Source: Bombyx mori
Taxonomy: Eukaryota; Arthropoda; Insecta; Lepidoptera; Bombycidae
DNA length: 64,000 bases
NCBI RefSeq assembly: GCF_030269925.1
Contig: NC_085109.1
Coordinates: 6,200,001 to 6,264,000, forward strand
Reading direction: 5' to 3'
The translations under genes and the position numbers were made by a program. Position 1 is the first letter of the stretch; each line of letters starts with the position of its first letter. Under the pieces are notes generated by a model. The model was not told the origin of the DNA and searched no databases. It worked only from the letters and a program-made list of their open reading frames with translations. Positions 21,532 to 32,150 of this stretch are shown in pieces.

Positions 21532-21632
21532 CGCGAACAATGGCCGGGCTAACAAAAGCCGGGCGAACAAAGACCGGGCGATCGAGTGGACGATGAGCAC
21601 GTCCGCACGTGACGGGTGCCTCTATCGGAATG

Positions 21633-21643
21633 AACACAAAGCT
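21633..21643. repeat. LINE target-site duplication, right copy
   Basis: aacacaaagct matches 17003-17013 exactly. Confidence 0.92.
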
Positions 21644-21707
21644 AATAACTAAGCTTTTCTATTGAAATGTGGCTGTGCTTTTTAAATTCCCTAAAAATAC
21701 AAGCACT

Positions 21708-22825
21708 CCATAAAGGACAATGCCCAAAAGTGGGCCAACTTTATGTCAAAACTATTTGTACTTGAAAAACTATGCCTTATTTTTTCACGTTGCTTAGTTT
21801 ATGTATCAACATTTCATTCAACCTGGCATTGTTTTCCAAAAAAATAAATTACTTAATTGATAACATCCCAAAACTATCCATGCCATAGTTTTTAAATTCG
21901 CCAATAGGCAAAGGGCTTCTTAGCCCATACAGCCTTATAGCAAATCTATATGCTGTCAAACGAAAGAGTTGTTTGTGACTTGATCAACAAATTAAAAAAA
22001 AATAGCTAATGCTTATAATTCACAGGTTTCTTAGTTTATTTTTGTTCAATTCAATATTTATTGTAATAATAATTATTACTTAAAACCATGAATTATTTAA
22101 TATTTTTAGATATTAATGATTCCATTAGTAAAAATATCAATGGCCTACCATTACTCTATTCTTATTATATATGATCAGAGAGTTTAGGCAGCAACCCGAG
22201 TGAAGCGTCACTTGAATTTTTATTTTAATGTTTTTTTAATAGTTTATTGTGTAATTTGTAGTATTTGTATTTGTAATATTGTGTATAAAAGGTCTGCGTA
22301 AGCTCATGCTCAGTCAATGTGGTATACGTCGAGTTGACGTCAAAACTCCCAAAAAGCAATAAAAAGAGATACACCGGCTTTTTATTGACATAAATAATAT
22401 ATAACTTCGACAGACTAGGCTGTATAGGCTACGCTCTTTGCCTGCTTATTGATGAATTTAAAAACAACAACAACAATATCGTTGCCTGCTTCCGGATTTT
22501 CATTTCATTTTATTATTATTATGAGGATATAATAATAATAAAATGTACGTAAGGGCTTATTTCTAGCAACATTAACCACAATTAACTTATTTAATACTGT
22601 AAATAATTATGAGAGCGATTATTGATTTCGAAGAAAACAATTAACACCTTAATTTAGCTGCAGAAAAAAACAGATTTCTCTTAAGCCTGGGTGAGAATAT
22701 AAAAATCGTTTTCTGAATATGAAACGATATTTCTTTGTCTATCAAATTAAGTTAAAACCATCATGACAGGACAACTTTTTTTAGGGGCCCAAACGCCCAT
22801 AGAAAATGGGCATTGTCCTTTATGG
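21708..22825. mobile_element. unclassified TIR element, about 1.1 kb
   Basis: ccataaaggacaatgccca at the left end recurs as its reverse complement at the right end (22807-22825), an 18-19 bp terminal inverted repeat. Each TIR is followed by a small hairpin around gccca/tgggc. No clear target duplication was found and no transposase frame is present. It is either a non-autonomous DNA transposon or a larger decayed one. A TATA/initiator pair lies inside. Confidence 0.6.
22284..22314 (+). promoter_or_regulatory. TATA box plus arthropod initiator
   Basis: TATAAAAGG begins at 22284, and TCAGT with its A at 22312 lies 28 nt further on, the correct spacing for an RNA polymerase II core promoter. 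An aataaaaag lies about 55 nt downstream. The TATA/initiator/polyA-signal arrangement resembles an LTR, but no LTR boundaries could be proved. Confidence 0.45.
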
Positions 22826-22921
22826 TTTGATACTTTTTATTAGGGAACTATTTGAAAACGTCCAGTCGTACAAGTAATTGTAATAAATACAAATAATTAT
22901 ACAGGGGTTTTATGGCTAGTA

Positions 22922-23370
22922 TTTTTTTTTTTTTTTTATTGCTTAGATTTGTGGACGAGCTCACAGCCCACCTGGTGTTAAGTGGTTACTGGAGCCCATA
23001 GACATCTACAACGTAAATGCGCCACACATCTTGAGATATAGTTCTAAGGTCTCAGTATAGTCACAACGGCTGCCCCACCCTTCAAACCGAAACGCATTAC
23101 TGCTTCACGGCAGAAATAGGTGGGGCGGTGGTACCTACCCGTGCGGACTCACAAGAGGTCCTACCACCAGTAATTACGCAAATTATAATTTTGCGGGTTT
23201 TGATTTTTACTGCACGATGTTATTCCTTCACCGTGGAAGTCAATCGTGAACATTTGTTGGGTACGTATTTCATTAGAATAATTGGTACCCGCCAGCGAGA
23301 TTCGAACACCGGTGCATCGCTCGATACGAATGCACCGGACGTCTTATCCTTTAGGCCACGACGACTTCAA
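22922..23370 (-). mobile_element. full-length Bm1 SINE
   Basis: From the plus-strand left: T-run, conserved tail half, central block, and the head with a degenerate B box (gattcgaacac on this strand) and taaggcc-like A box, ending near ctttaggccacgacgactt. About 449 bp. Low divergence. Confidence 0.92.
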
Positions 23371-23534
23371 CAGTAACAAGATTGATGGTAGTATCCGCTT
23401 CTTGTGAGCTTAAATCGCAACCTGCTTGACGCAAAATTCATAAGTTTCATAAGTTCAAGAGGAAGATTCATTGGCTTCCAAAGAGGCGGCGTCACAAAAA
23501 TTTACGCTAAATTGAAAATGAAAAAGGCTTTCAT

Positions 23535-23775
23535 CTTTTTTTATTGCTTAGATGGGTGGACGAGCTCACAGCCCACCTGGTGTTAAGTGGTAACTGGAGC
23601 CCATAGACATCTACAATTTAAATGCGCCACCCACCTTGAGATATAAGTTCTAAGGTCTCAGTATAGTTACAACGGCTACCCCACCCTTCAAACCGAAACG
23701 CATTACTGCTTCACGGCAAAATAGGCAGGGCGGTGGTACCTACCCGTGCGGACTCACAAGAGGTCCTACCACCAC
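23535..23775 (-). mobile_element. Bm1 SINE, 5'-truncated
   Basis: T-run and Bm1 tail half ending at cctaccaccactg. It is separated from the full-length copy by only about 165 bp and lies in the same orientation. Confidence 0.92.
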
Positions 23776-24270
23776 TGAAAATGTAGGTCATGTATGTAGG
23801 TCCCAATATAAATCGCTTTCAGTTAAGTGCGTTCGGTTGAGGTTGCATTGGTTGTATGGTATTTTTGCCTTTATCTAATCTAAAGATACAAAAAATTTCA
23901 GAGTGAAAACGTAAATAACAATAAATCAATATAAATCATTGTTGAAATCACGTCACATAACATCGTAATTCCTAATTACCTTTCCGATAGCAAAAACAAA
24001 CGGACATTTGGAAAAACATACTCAATTTTATTACATCTACGTTTAATATCATGTGATAGCATTTTTCGTTTCATACGCATTTACGCTAATAGATAATTAA
24101 ATTAGCATAATGCGGAAAATGGATAAATATCGGATAATTTAAGCACCGTATAATCTTGGTTGAGGTGTGGAGCAAAGTTTTGAGGCTCGAATCAAATTTC
24201 TTTTATGATTTGGCCGTGATGAAAAAGCATAAAACACATTTTAAAAGTAATGAATTTTTTAAACACATTT
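23776..24270. other. AT-rich spacer
   Basis: No gene seen. Confidence 0.5.
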
Positions 24271-24612
24271 TTTTTTAAGTGAAACTTCTTTATCGACGTA
24301 TGGAGGAAAAAACGTATGTAACGTTTTTCGGTTACGCGCCATCTTAATTTCTTCCGTTACGCGCCATGTTTATTTTATTTCTATTTTATTTGTTATCAGC
24401 AGATGTCGCTGCACGTAGATTCAACAATTCCTGAATCGCGGTTTGGACAGTTAATAGACGCTCTCGTATTTCTCTTGCTAAACGATACCTACCTGGCGTC
24501 CGGATACCGTGATCATGCAGGCGGTTCCCCCGGGGTGCGGCTGCTCCATTGCACTGCGCACTTGCGATTATTTTTATATTTTATAAGTTTCACTTCTACT
24601 GTGTGTGACTTG
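24271..24612. repeat. probable transposon-derived block
   Basis: agtgaaactt near 24279 recurs inverted near 24585-24595 (aagtttcact). The interior contains two cgttacgcgccat motifs and higher-GC sequence unlike the surroundings. I recall this motif from lepidopteran repeats but cannot assign a class. The short ORF at 24403-24639 is not convincing. Confidence 0.45.
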
Positions 24613-25358
24613 CACACACACACATTTTTTTTCTATTAAACCTAACGCACACAACACACAGCACATACCTACACTTAAAACACAATAAGTAAAAAATCTG
24701 TCTTATAACATAAGCCATGTAGCGCACGGTTAATTAAAATAAATGTGTTAAGTACAAAATCCTCCTTAAAAATATAGGATAAAATAATATGATAACGAAA
24801 ACTAATATCTAACTTTATTATCAACCAGAGGAAGTTAAAAAAAGGAAAGAAATTACACAGAACTAGAACACGTTATATTTTAGTAAATTAACCAAAACTT
24901 CTAACAGAATGTTATGAAAGTAATTCTATAATTCTAATTACATTAACATGCAAAAGTTTTTTTAATTTATCAATTTAATAGAATACGTTTCTTCCTCGAC
25001 AAAGTCAGCTGATGCTCATGAATATTGATATGCGCGAAATTAATGTGTGCTGCAAAACGAAACGACCATTTTAGTTTGTTAATAACAATACATAGTTTGT
25101 TGAGTCACGCATTCTATTTTCCTTTGGTTTTGTTTTGGCATGATTACGTTAGGTATATTATGTTGATGTAAACTACACAATGGCTCTAACATTCCGGCGC
25201 AATTATCGATACTAATAATATAAACGTGAGTTTATTTGTTACGGTTTCACATCTTAAAGAAAATTTAACGATGACCATGAACCTTTACATGCATTTGGTT
25301 AGAGGCACAGAAAAGGACATTGGGTACATTTATCCAGAAACATAACATACCTACTACT
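24613..25358. other. AT-rich spacer
   Basis: No gene or defined repeat recognised. Confidence 0.5.
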
Positions 25359-25366
25359 ATTCCCCA

Positions 25367-25673
25367 ACTCACTCTAACTGGCGCCATCTAGGCGGGCTTC
25401 GGATAGCCTGCCGACTGAGAGGGCTGATGGTCGTCGCGCCGACGACCACCGGTCCGGCGTCCCGAAGGGGAGGGTGATGGGAGAGATGTGCTCCGCACTA
25501 AACGCTTCACTTTCCCCCCTTTGTCTTTTCATGAGTTTTGTCTCATGCGAGGTTTGGACGTTGTTTGTTGAGCGACAGGAGGTTTTAGTCGGTTCGACTC
25601 CGTTATGCTCCGCCCGCCATCCCCAGTGGAGGGCGGAGGTCCGGCAATTTCCTTCTGACAAAAAAAAACTATT
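25367..25673 (+). mobile_element. retroelement fragment, GC-rich, with A-tail
   Basis: A GC-rich block starts at actcactctaactggcgcc and ends gacaaaaaaaaacta. It is flanked by attcccca at 25359-25366 and 25674-25681, an 8-bp target duplication consistent with retrotransposition. It contains ggttcgactcc, an exact B-box match, but no convincing A box. It is either a 5'-truncated LINE 3' UTR or a SINE. No protein is supported. Confidence 0.65.
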
Positions 25674-25796
25674 ATTCCCCAGAGGTGGTTTTTTTAAAAT
25701 ATTAACATGAGTAAATCTTCGCTAAAAACTACATATTTAATGAATTGCTGACATGAATTCGGATTCTAATCAAATACTAGGTTTTAGCTTTTGTTC

Positions 25797-25995
25797 AGCT
25801 GCCTATTTATGCCGTGAAGCAGTAATGCGTTTCGGCTTGAAGACTGGGGCAGTAGTTATACTGTAAAAACGGAGACATTAGAACTCATCTTTCGAAGTGA
25901 GTGGCAGCATTTAGATTGTAGATGTCCACGGGCTCCGGTAACCACTCAACACCAGACGGGCCGTAAGCTCGTCCATTTATCTAAGCAATAAAAAA
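25797..25995 (+). mobile_element. Bm1 SINE, truncated and diverged
   Basis: The tail half of Bm1 (ccgtgaagcagtaatgcgtt ... taagcaataaaaaa) with many substitutions. It is an older copy. Confidence 0.85.
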
Positions 25996-27834
25996 ACATG
26001 CCAGAGGTCATTATGAAATAATAGTGTTTTTCATATCGAAATAAACCTTAGAAGACGCCTTCGTGGCATACCCGTAGTAGGTACACGAATCGTAAACTTT
26101 CCGTCGTGTTATTCGAATTGTTATTGAGCGATAAGGAGTTGAATATTTTCTTGTTAGTTGTCGACTCGGCTGCGTATGCTTAGCATACACGCCCAGTCTA
26201 AATGCAGAACGTTTGGTATTTGAAATTTTAGTCCAGTAATTTAGTTTCAAAATATGAATTAGGTAATTTTAGCACGTTCCGCATAGAATTTGCGTAAGAT
26301 TGTTTGAATTAAAATACAAAAGGATTTGTATGTGCAGCTTGAAGTAACTAAATTCTAGAGAAAGAAGCATTCAAGTCATATTTAATCCGGTTCCCCATTT
26401 ATTATTGTTTTTAATAGGTGCTTATTATCTACTTAATTAATTTTTAATTATTTTTAATAGGTGCTTGTTACCTACCTACTTAATTAATTAGTAATACATT
26501 ACTTATGTAGGTACTAATAACTCGGTACTTCATTGTTTACGAGGTAATTGGAAATGCTTATAAAAATATATTCATAGACACCTGAATTAAATTATAATAT
26601 AATAAGTTGTACATAAAGATTTTCGAACTGACAGGAATTTCCTTTTTTTTTTTTGGCAACCGATATAATAATCGTTATACAAAATCACAACATAATTAAA
26701 TAGTGCCATCTATTAATATTTTTGAAGTTACATTATTGTTTTTGTTAATTTGCTATTCACCAATAGATGGCGGTTTGTGTAACGTTTTTTTATATAACGA
26801 TAGATGGCGTTACGACTCTAAAACAACGATGTTCTATTAAGTTTTCTAGTTTGCTATAAAAATATTCACTTGAATATTGCTACAAATTACAACTGTAAAA
26901 TAGAAATGAACAAGGTCGAATGTGACTAATGCAGAATGTGTCAGCTTCAAGAAATGAAATGCTCTATCTATCCAATAAATCTAATTTTGATGTTTCAGTC
27001 ATCTTTAGGCACGTGTTACAATTATTACCTAAAGCTTTTTAGATATTATCCAAAATCAAACATTACCGCCATAAAGAACGTCAAACTATATGTATCAGTT
27101 TTGAAATTTCTATTTACTAAAAATATTCGAATCTGGAATAAAAATCAAAGACTTATAGCATTTCGATTTAAAATATGGTAACAAAAAGGTGACGAATTTA
27201 TCATAATTATAATTCTGAAAAATATGGCGATTAACGAATACCTTTTATTTCTGTTAAACCAGATGTTGGATACTTTTTTTTAATATTTCTTAATTTTTTT
27301 ATTACTGAAGTATTGTATGTAAAAAAAAAACTAAAACATGTAAAGCTACAGATAAGAGAAGCATCTATCAGTTTAAAGTATCCACTTATTGAAATTTTCC
27401 TTCGAAACAATACTGTTACAGATAACAGTCAATTACTTCACATTTAAATCATAAACAAACATATGAAAAAGTACTTTTAGATTTCCGTATAATGTTTATT
27501 CCTCGAAAATTTACTTAAGATATATCATTAGATGTCGCTTGCCTAACTTGTGCGCTTATCGTTCATTTCTCGATTCACAGAGTTGCCAGACTCGATGTGA
27601 ATGCTTCAGATAACCAATTTTCTTTAACAGATTTCTTTGAAATATTTCCCGGATAAGATCTCTAATATGATGCTATTATGTTCCTGTTCTGTTTTTATTA
27701 TTAATTATATTGAATGTTCGTTTTATTGTTCAATAATACTGTATAACAGATGATACCTGTGTGACGCATTATTTTGATTTTTTTAACGGAACAAATGCGT
27801 TTTTCTAAATGTGCGGCTTTTTTAAATATATATG
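25996..27834. other. AT-rich DNA, no gene seen
   Basis: No coding region is supported. A local duplication around ttaataggtgctt occurs at 26410-26475. At 26700-26810 the gccatctattaat/aatagatggcg motifs are inverted and may mark an old short element. Confidence 0.5.
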
Positions 27835-28115
27835 TATATTTATTGCTTAGAATGGACGAGCTAATAGCCCACCTGGTGTTAAGTCGTTACTGGAGCCCAT
27901 AGACATCTACAACGTAAATGCGCCACCCACCTTGAGATATAAGTTCTAAGGTCTCAAGTACCTATAGTTACAACGGCTGCCCCACCCTTCAAACCGGAAC
28001 GCATTACTGCTTCAAACCGAAACACATTACGGCAGAAATAGACAGGGTGGTGGTACCTACCCGCGCGGACTCACAAGAGGTCCTACCACCTGTAATTACG
28101 CAAATTATAATTTTG
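27835..28115 (-). mobile_element. Bm1 SINE, truncated, with internal duplication
   Basis: The tail half extends slightly further toward the head (acgcaaattataatttt) than most truncated copies. Around 27987-28025 the block cttcaaaccg-aac-cattac is present twice, a small internal duplication. Confidence 0.87.
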
Positions 28116-29384
28116 TAATAAAATAATAAAAATAATAATCAGGTGAATATTAACATCATACCATTATTATACCATTCGACCGTGTGAATATTTTTCTTAG
28201 GGCAAGCCAGGGAGGCTTCTCATAGTTATAGCATCATACAGATTAGTCCATACTGAGTAATGAAGACGAATAACCATCGTCCAATATCATTATTTTTCAT
28301 AAGAATTGGTCGCTCAGAAGGTGATGAATCCGCTGAGATTTCTTACTCAATATATCAACTCGACGGTAATCTAAGATAAAACGTTGACATAGAATAAGTT
28401 CAACATACAACCAAACCAAAAAAATATGTTTTTGTCAGGAGAAATTTCCAGCATTTTCGTTTCCCTGAATTGGCAACCGTACAGTTTGTTAGCTGCATCG
28501 CATCTCGTAGACTACGGCCAGCAAATATTATATGTCCACACGTCTCTCCTCTGTCTTCCGCTATCAATTTAAATTTATTGTGAACTAGACTAGATCACGC
28601 GCTCCCGCCTCTGTGACATCCGATAAAAAAAAAACTAGTGCCGCAATCAGTGCCGATAAAGAGATTAATCGATTGGCGAAATCAGTGAATACATGAATAT
28701 AGTGTTGTGACGTTTGACGATATTGATAAAATATTGTTAGATTTATATCGATTGGTAAGTGCGGTTATTTTAGGTATTGTATTGTCGAAAAGCATACAAG
28801 AGTATATCGAATAAAGTATTACGATAAGTACAATTGCCACCGTTCGGGTGTTTTGCTTAGTGATACAAACATCGATAAAACAGATGTCCGCATTTTCAAA
28901 ATTATTGATTTTCATAATAATAAATTCAATATGATATTAATTTCAAGTAATTTGTCTCCTGTAATTACTTCCACCCAGTATGTAATTAATTATATGTAAC
29001 TAAATGTAATTAAAAAAAAATATTTTTCCTGTACGTAACTTAAATACGAGATGCAACACCCTCAACACATGTTAGATTCGTTTAGCTTAGGAAAAATGGT
29101 ACCGTATGATTTAAGCTCAGGTTTCTTACATGGACCACGGATGTTTCGAATATAATTTCTTGATCCTTTCTCGAAAATAAATAGCCCAAAAATAAACAAC
29201 CTTTTGTGTTTGTTGTTGATTTTTGTTTGTTCAGCATGAGCAAATGTGCCGGATTGACATTACAGAAAAATCTCTTCAAATCACGTCATAGTATCATGCA
29301 TTGATATTAAGTGTCAAAGTGAAATGATTCAGGAAATAAAACGTTTTTTGAAATTGCACTTCGTTTGGGGCGTTTGCTTAAACA
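28116..29384. other. spacer with a possible non-coding exon
   Basis: No coding gene is visible. A TCAGT initiator-like site and a GTAAGT donor near 28646-28760 are described separately. Confidence 0.45.
28646..28754 (+). promoter_or_regulatory. candidate TSS and non-coding first exon
   Basis: atcagtgc (TCAGT at about 28646) matches the arthropod initiator, and attg|gtaagtgc at 28755 is a strong 5' splice site about 110 nt later. Together they could mark a 5' UTR exon, possibly of the kinase gene at 57.7 kb, whose exon starts with an acceptor. This is inference, since such short motifs also occur by chance. Confidence 0.2.
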
Positions 29385-29690
29385 GATCGTACTGTGTTTT
29401 TGGCGTATGACGAAAACATCGGCGTGATAACATATCGAGGGGTGAAAAGCTCTTTGGTTTAAGCGATATTTCTCTTAAAACGCGACATTTTTGGCTATGG
29501 AATGAGCTCCCCTCCACGGTGTTTCCCGAGCGGTATGACATGTCCTTCTTCAAACGAGGCTTGTGGAGAGTATTAAGCGGTAGGCAGCGGCTTGGCTCTA
29601 CCCCTGGCATTGCTGAAGTCCACGGGCGACGGTAACCACTCACCATCAGGTGGGCCGTATGCTCGTCTGCCTACAAGGGCAATAAAAAAA
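29385..29690 (+). pseudogene. CR1-like LINE 3' end
   Basis: The plus strand encodes the typical C-terminus of a LINE reverse transcriptase: LWNELPSTVFPERYDMSFFK, then RGLWRVLSGRQRLG. A non-coding tail (gtaaccactcaccatcaggt) and aataaaaaaaaaa follow. It is 5'-truncated. The same tail occurs at 15541-15667, 30440-30556 and 40985-41105. Assignment to CR1 or a related clade is tentative. Confidence 0.7.
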
Positions 29691-29923
29691 AAAATAAGTG
29701 CGTTTTTATTTGGCATTACCATCAACAGTTCGATGTTTTAAATTGAACTTTAATTAAGCTTACTTACTACACTCAAATAGCTGAAGAAGTATTCTTGTTA
29801 TGATATTTTTTACAAATTTAAAAACCTTTAAATGGCTCTCCTGTAAATTTGCAAAAATGTCGCTTAAACAAATTAGCCTTATTACACCCCTCGATATTAT
29901 TCTTAAAATTATGTCTGAATAAA
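29691..29923. other. AT-rich spacer
   Basis: Nothing recognised. Confidence 0.4.
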
Positions 29924-30437
29924 TCTATATCTATAGTAATATATAAATCTACAGTGGTTTTTACGGATGCTCCGTTATAACTAACTGAACTATGCATCCG
30001 ATTGACTTGAAACTTGGTATCCATGTAAAATACATGTACTTAATGGATAGGCTAATATTTATATGAGTGTTGGACTCTCTACACCAGTTGCGGGGGCCTT
30101 AATGATCGTATCGTTGTGGGGGCGCTAATGTTCAAAAACGATAAATTTAAAATTGTAGCTTTTATCAACTTCTTATTGATCATTATTATTGTCATGTACA
30201 TTAATTACTATTATTATTAATTTTAATAAATTAAACTACATACTAACTTCATGTTTTTCTGTAGCATTAAAACTTTGTTTGTTTAAAAGTAAAAAAAAAT
30301 AGTTGATTTATTAATTAAAGAAAAGATTGATTTAAGACGGGAAGAGAAACTTAAATATTTTTTTTATAAAGAAACTGTAATAATGACAATAATTATTTTT
30401 ATTTTAAATGTCCAGCGAAGCGGGCGGGTATAGCTAG
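29924..30437 (+). mobile_element. non-autonomous Helitron
   Basis: Starts TCTATATCTATAGTAAT after A and ends gcgggcgggtatagCTAG before T. The 5' part (ctacagtggtttttacggat, ccgattgacttgaaacttgg) is the sort of sequence found in insect Helitron-like repeats. 514 bp, no ORF. A second possible TC start lies 7 bp inside. Confidence 0.72.
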
Positions 30438-30439
30438 TA

Positions 30440-30556
30440 TTTTTTTTATTGCCGATTTGGGCAGACGAGCATACGGCCCACCTGATGGTAAGTGGTCACC
30501 GTTGCTCATGGACGTCAGCAATGCCAGGGGCAGAGCCAAGCCGCTGCCTACCATAA
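30440..30556 (-). mobile_element. CR1-like LINE tail
   Basis: T-run then cagacgagcatacggcccac ... gccgctgcctacc. It is 5'-truncated and inserted immediately beside the Helitron 3' end. Confidence 0.8.
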
Positions 30557-31110
30557 AAATAAATAAATAAGTAAATTATAATTACGAATGGTGAGTTGGC
30601 AAATAATTCAAATACAACAAAGATTTTTTTGATTTCTTTCGCATGCACATAATGAAACACATATCTTTTTTTGTTTAACAAAGACGAACTATTCGGTAAA
30701 TGGCCGTTCGCGTACATTAACTAAATTGAGTTCATACTGTCATTCTATAAACCTGTTCTTTTGTTGATACAAAACAGACTATCAAATGCTTGAACCAGTT
30801 CTTATAATGTCTCTATTGATATTTTAATGTAATGCAATTAGAACGTTTCGTGTCTTATGACTTTTTCTGATAGCACGTTCACTTTTGTATGATGTCGACG
30901 AATGTACCGAGAATTAAAAATATTGTCTGCTTTTGTCGCTAAGTTATCACGCGTTTTGTTTTTGCACGATATGACTGTGCAGTGATCCAGAATCATCGTG
31001 ATTCAAAAATCGATGTAACGACACAGCGACACTAGAAAGAGACAAACGTATAACATTTATATGATTTACAGTGAGAGAGTGGGATACAATACTTTTGCAC
31101 GTGAGATTAT
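30557..31110. other. AT-rich spacer
   Basis: No gene seen. Confidence 0.5.
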
Positions 31111-31343
31111 CGTCGTTGTCAAACCAAAATCTGCTATGTGCACTTTTGACCTTTTCGTTTAGTTCACAGCCCTATCTACCGTCTAAAAAAACTGTTATAT
31201 ATAGCTTTAATATTTATCTATAGCTTTCATTTGATATAGTTCTTAAAAATTCACTTTCATGTAAAATTTTATACGAAAATGTTTTTACTCGTTAATTCAA
31301 AATAGAGTTTTTGCGCATAGCAGATTTTGGTTTGACAGCGACG
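31111..31343. mobile_element. MITE with 32-bp TIR and TTAT flanks
   Basis: The left end cgtcgttgtcaaaccaaaat (31111 on) and the reverse complement of the right end (cgtcgctgtcaaaccaaaat) match over about 32 bp with two differences. TTAT directly flanks both sides (31107-31110 and 31344-31347). The interior is AT-rich and non-coding. The TTAT duplication does not fix the superfamily. Confidence 0.75.
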
Positions 31344-31399
31344 TTATGGTTTATTGCACACTTTAAAATAGATACTAATTCGAATCGTATTATTATTAG

Positions 31400-31480
31400 T
31401 GGTATGTTGTATCCTGGCAATGCCTGGATGACTTCTCTGGGCGACGGTTTCCACTCATCGTCAGGTGTGTCGTATATACA
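31400..31480 (+). repeat. CR1-like LINE tail fragment
   Basis: ctggcaatgcctggatgac ... cgacggtttccactcatcg matches the CR1-like tail with substitutions. Confidence 0.55.
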
Positions 31481-31514
31481 AACTGCGGTCTGTTAGGGTT
31501 CTCTAAAGGTGACA

Positions 31515-31768
31515 AAGGTGATCTTCTTCTTTTTCTCCGCCTTATCCCACTAGATGGGGTCGGCACAGATAATTTTTCTCTTACATTCTCTTCTATCAGC
31601 CGTCATCGCAACACTCACTCACTCTCTCTCATATCGTCATTCACACACTCCATCCATGTCTTCTTCGGTCGACCTCTTCCTCCTCTACCTTGCACTACCA
31701 TTTCCATACATCTCCTAGTCACATGCGTCTTCTCTCTACGCACCACATGTCCATACCACGCTAAGGTG
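31515..31768 (-). pseudogene. RTE-type LINE 3' end
   Basis: The reverse complement of the element type at 16190-16440, with the same cttcttctttttctccgcc terminus and the same C-terminal coding segment. 5'-truncated. Confidence 0.78.
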
Positions 31769-31824
31769 AAAGAAGGTGATATACTCCCAAAAGTATATAA
31801 CCACCATACTGTCTATTTTTTGTC

Positions 31825-31890
31825 ACCCACCGTCATTCATGAGCATCAACAATGTCATGGGCAATGCCAAGTCGCTGCCTACTATGACAG
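31825..31890 (-). repeat. CR1-like LINE tail fragment
   Basis: cacccaccgtcattcatgag ... gccaagtcgctgcctac matches the same tail on the minus strand. Confidence 0.55.
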
Positions 31891-31935
31891 TGCTTTACAT
31901 GCATTTTGCACATCCGCGCGAAACTTGAATAGCCT

Positions 31936-32150
31936 TTTTTTTCCTACCTATGCTGAAAGCCTTGAGAGGCTATATCAGCGTTACCCTAGCGTGTAGGTGA
32001 GTTCTCGGGGCTCAAACCGGAGGTGTTGCTAACACTGGCCCTAGCAAGAGCAGTGCTTCGCAGAATCTACCACCGGATCGGAAACGCGACCCACTCAGAA
32101 GATCCGGCGAGAAACTCAGTGGGTTGTGTCTGTGGGAGAATACCTCCTTG
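31936..32150 (-). mobile_element. LINE 3' UTR, second Jockey-like family
   Basis: A T-run, then cctacctatgctgaaag ... ctagcaagagcagtgcttcg, and cccactcagaag/gaaactcagtggg, a stem with one mismatch. It is related to but distinct from the 17-kb LINE tail. Truncated before any coding sequence. Confidence 0.75.

Larger units (their letters stand above)
17014..21632 (-). mobile_element. Jockey-type LINE, nearly full length
   Basis: This non-LTR retrotransposon of about 4.6 kb lies on the minus strand. From its 5' end (21632) it has a 5' UTR of about 358 bp with a two-unit 74-bp repeat, a damaged ORF1 (21274 to 20154), an intact 960-aa ORF2 (20150 to 17268), a 3' UTR of about 225 bp with a stem-loop, and a poly-A tail (plus-strand T-run, 17014-17039). 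A perfect 11-bp target duplication flanks it. ORF1 and ORF2 are separated by TAATCA before the ORF2 ATG. GC content is far above the surroundings. Jockey-clade placement rests on the ORF1/ORF2 layout, the endonuclease-RT order and the absence of RNase H. No clade phylogeny was run. Confidence 0.93.

Noticed and set aside
22170..22400. Solo LTR
   Set aside because: The TATA/initiator/polyA order is suggestive, but no TG...CA ends, target duplication or primer-binding site could be shown, so only the promoter motif is reported.
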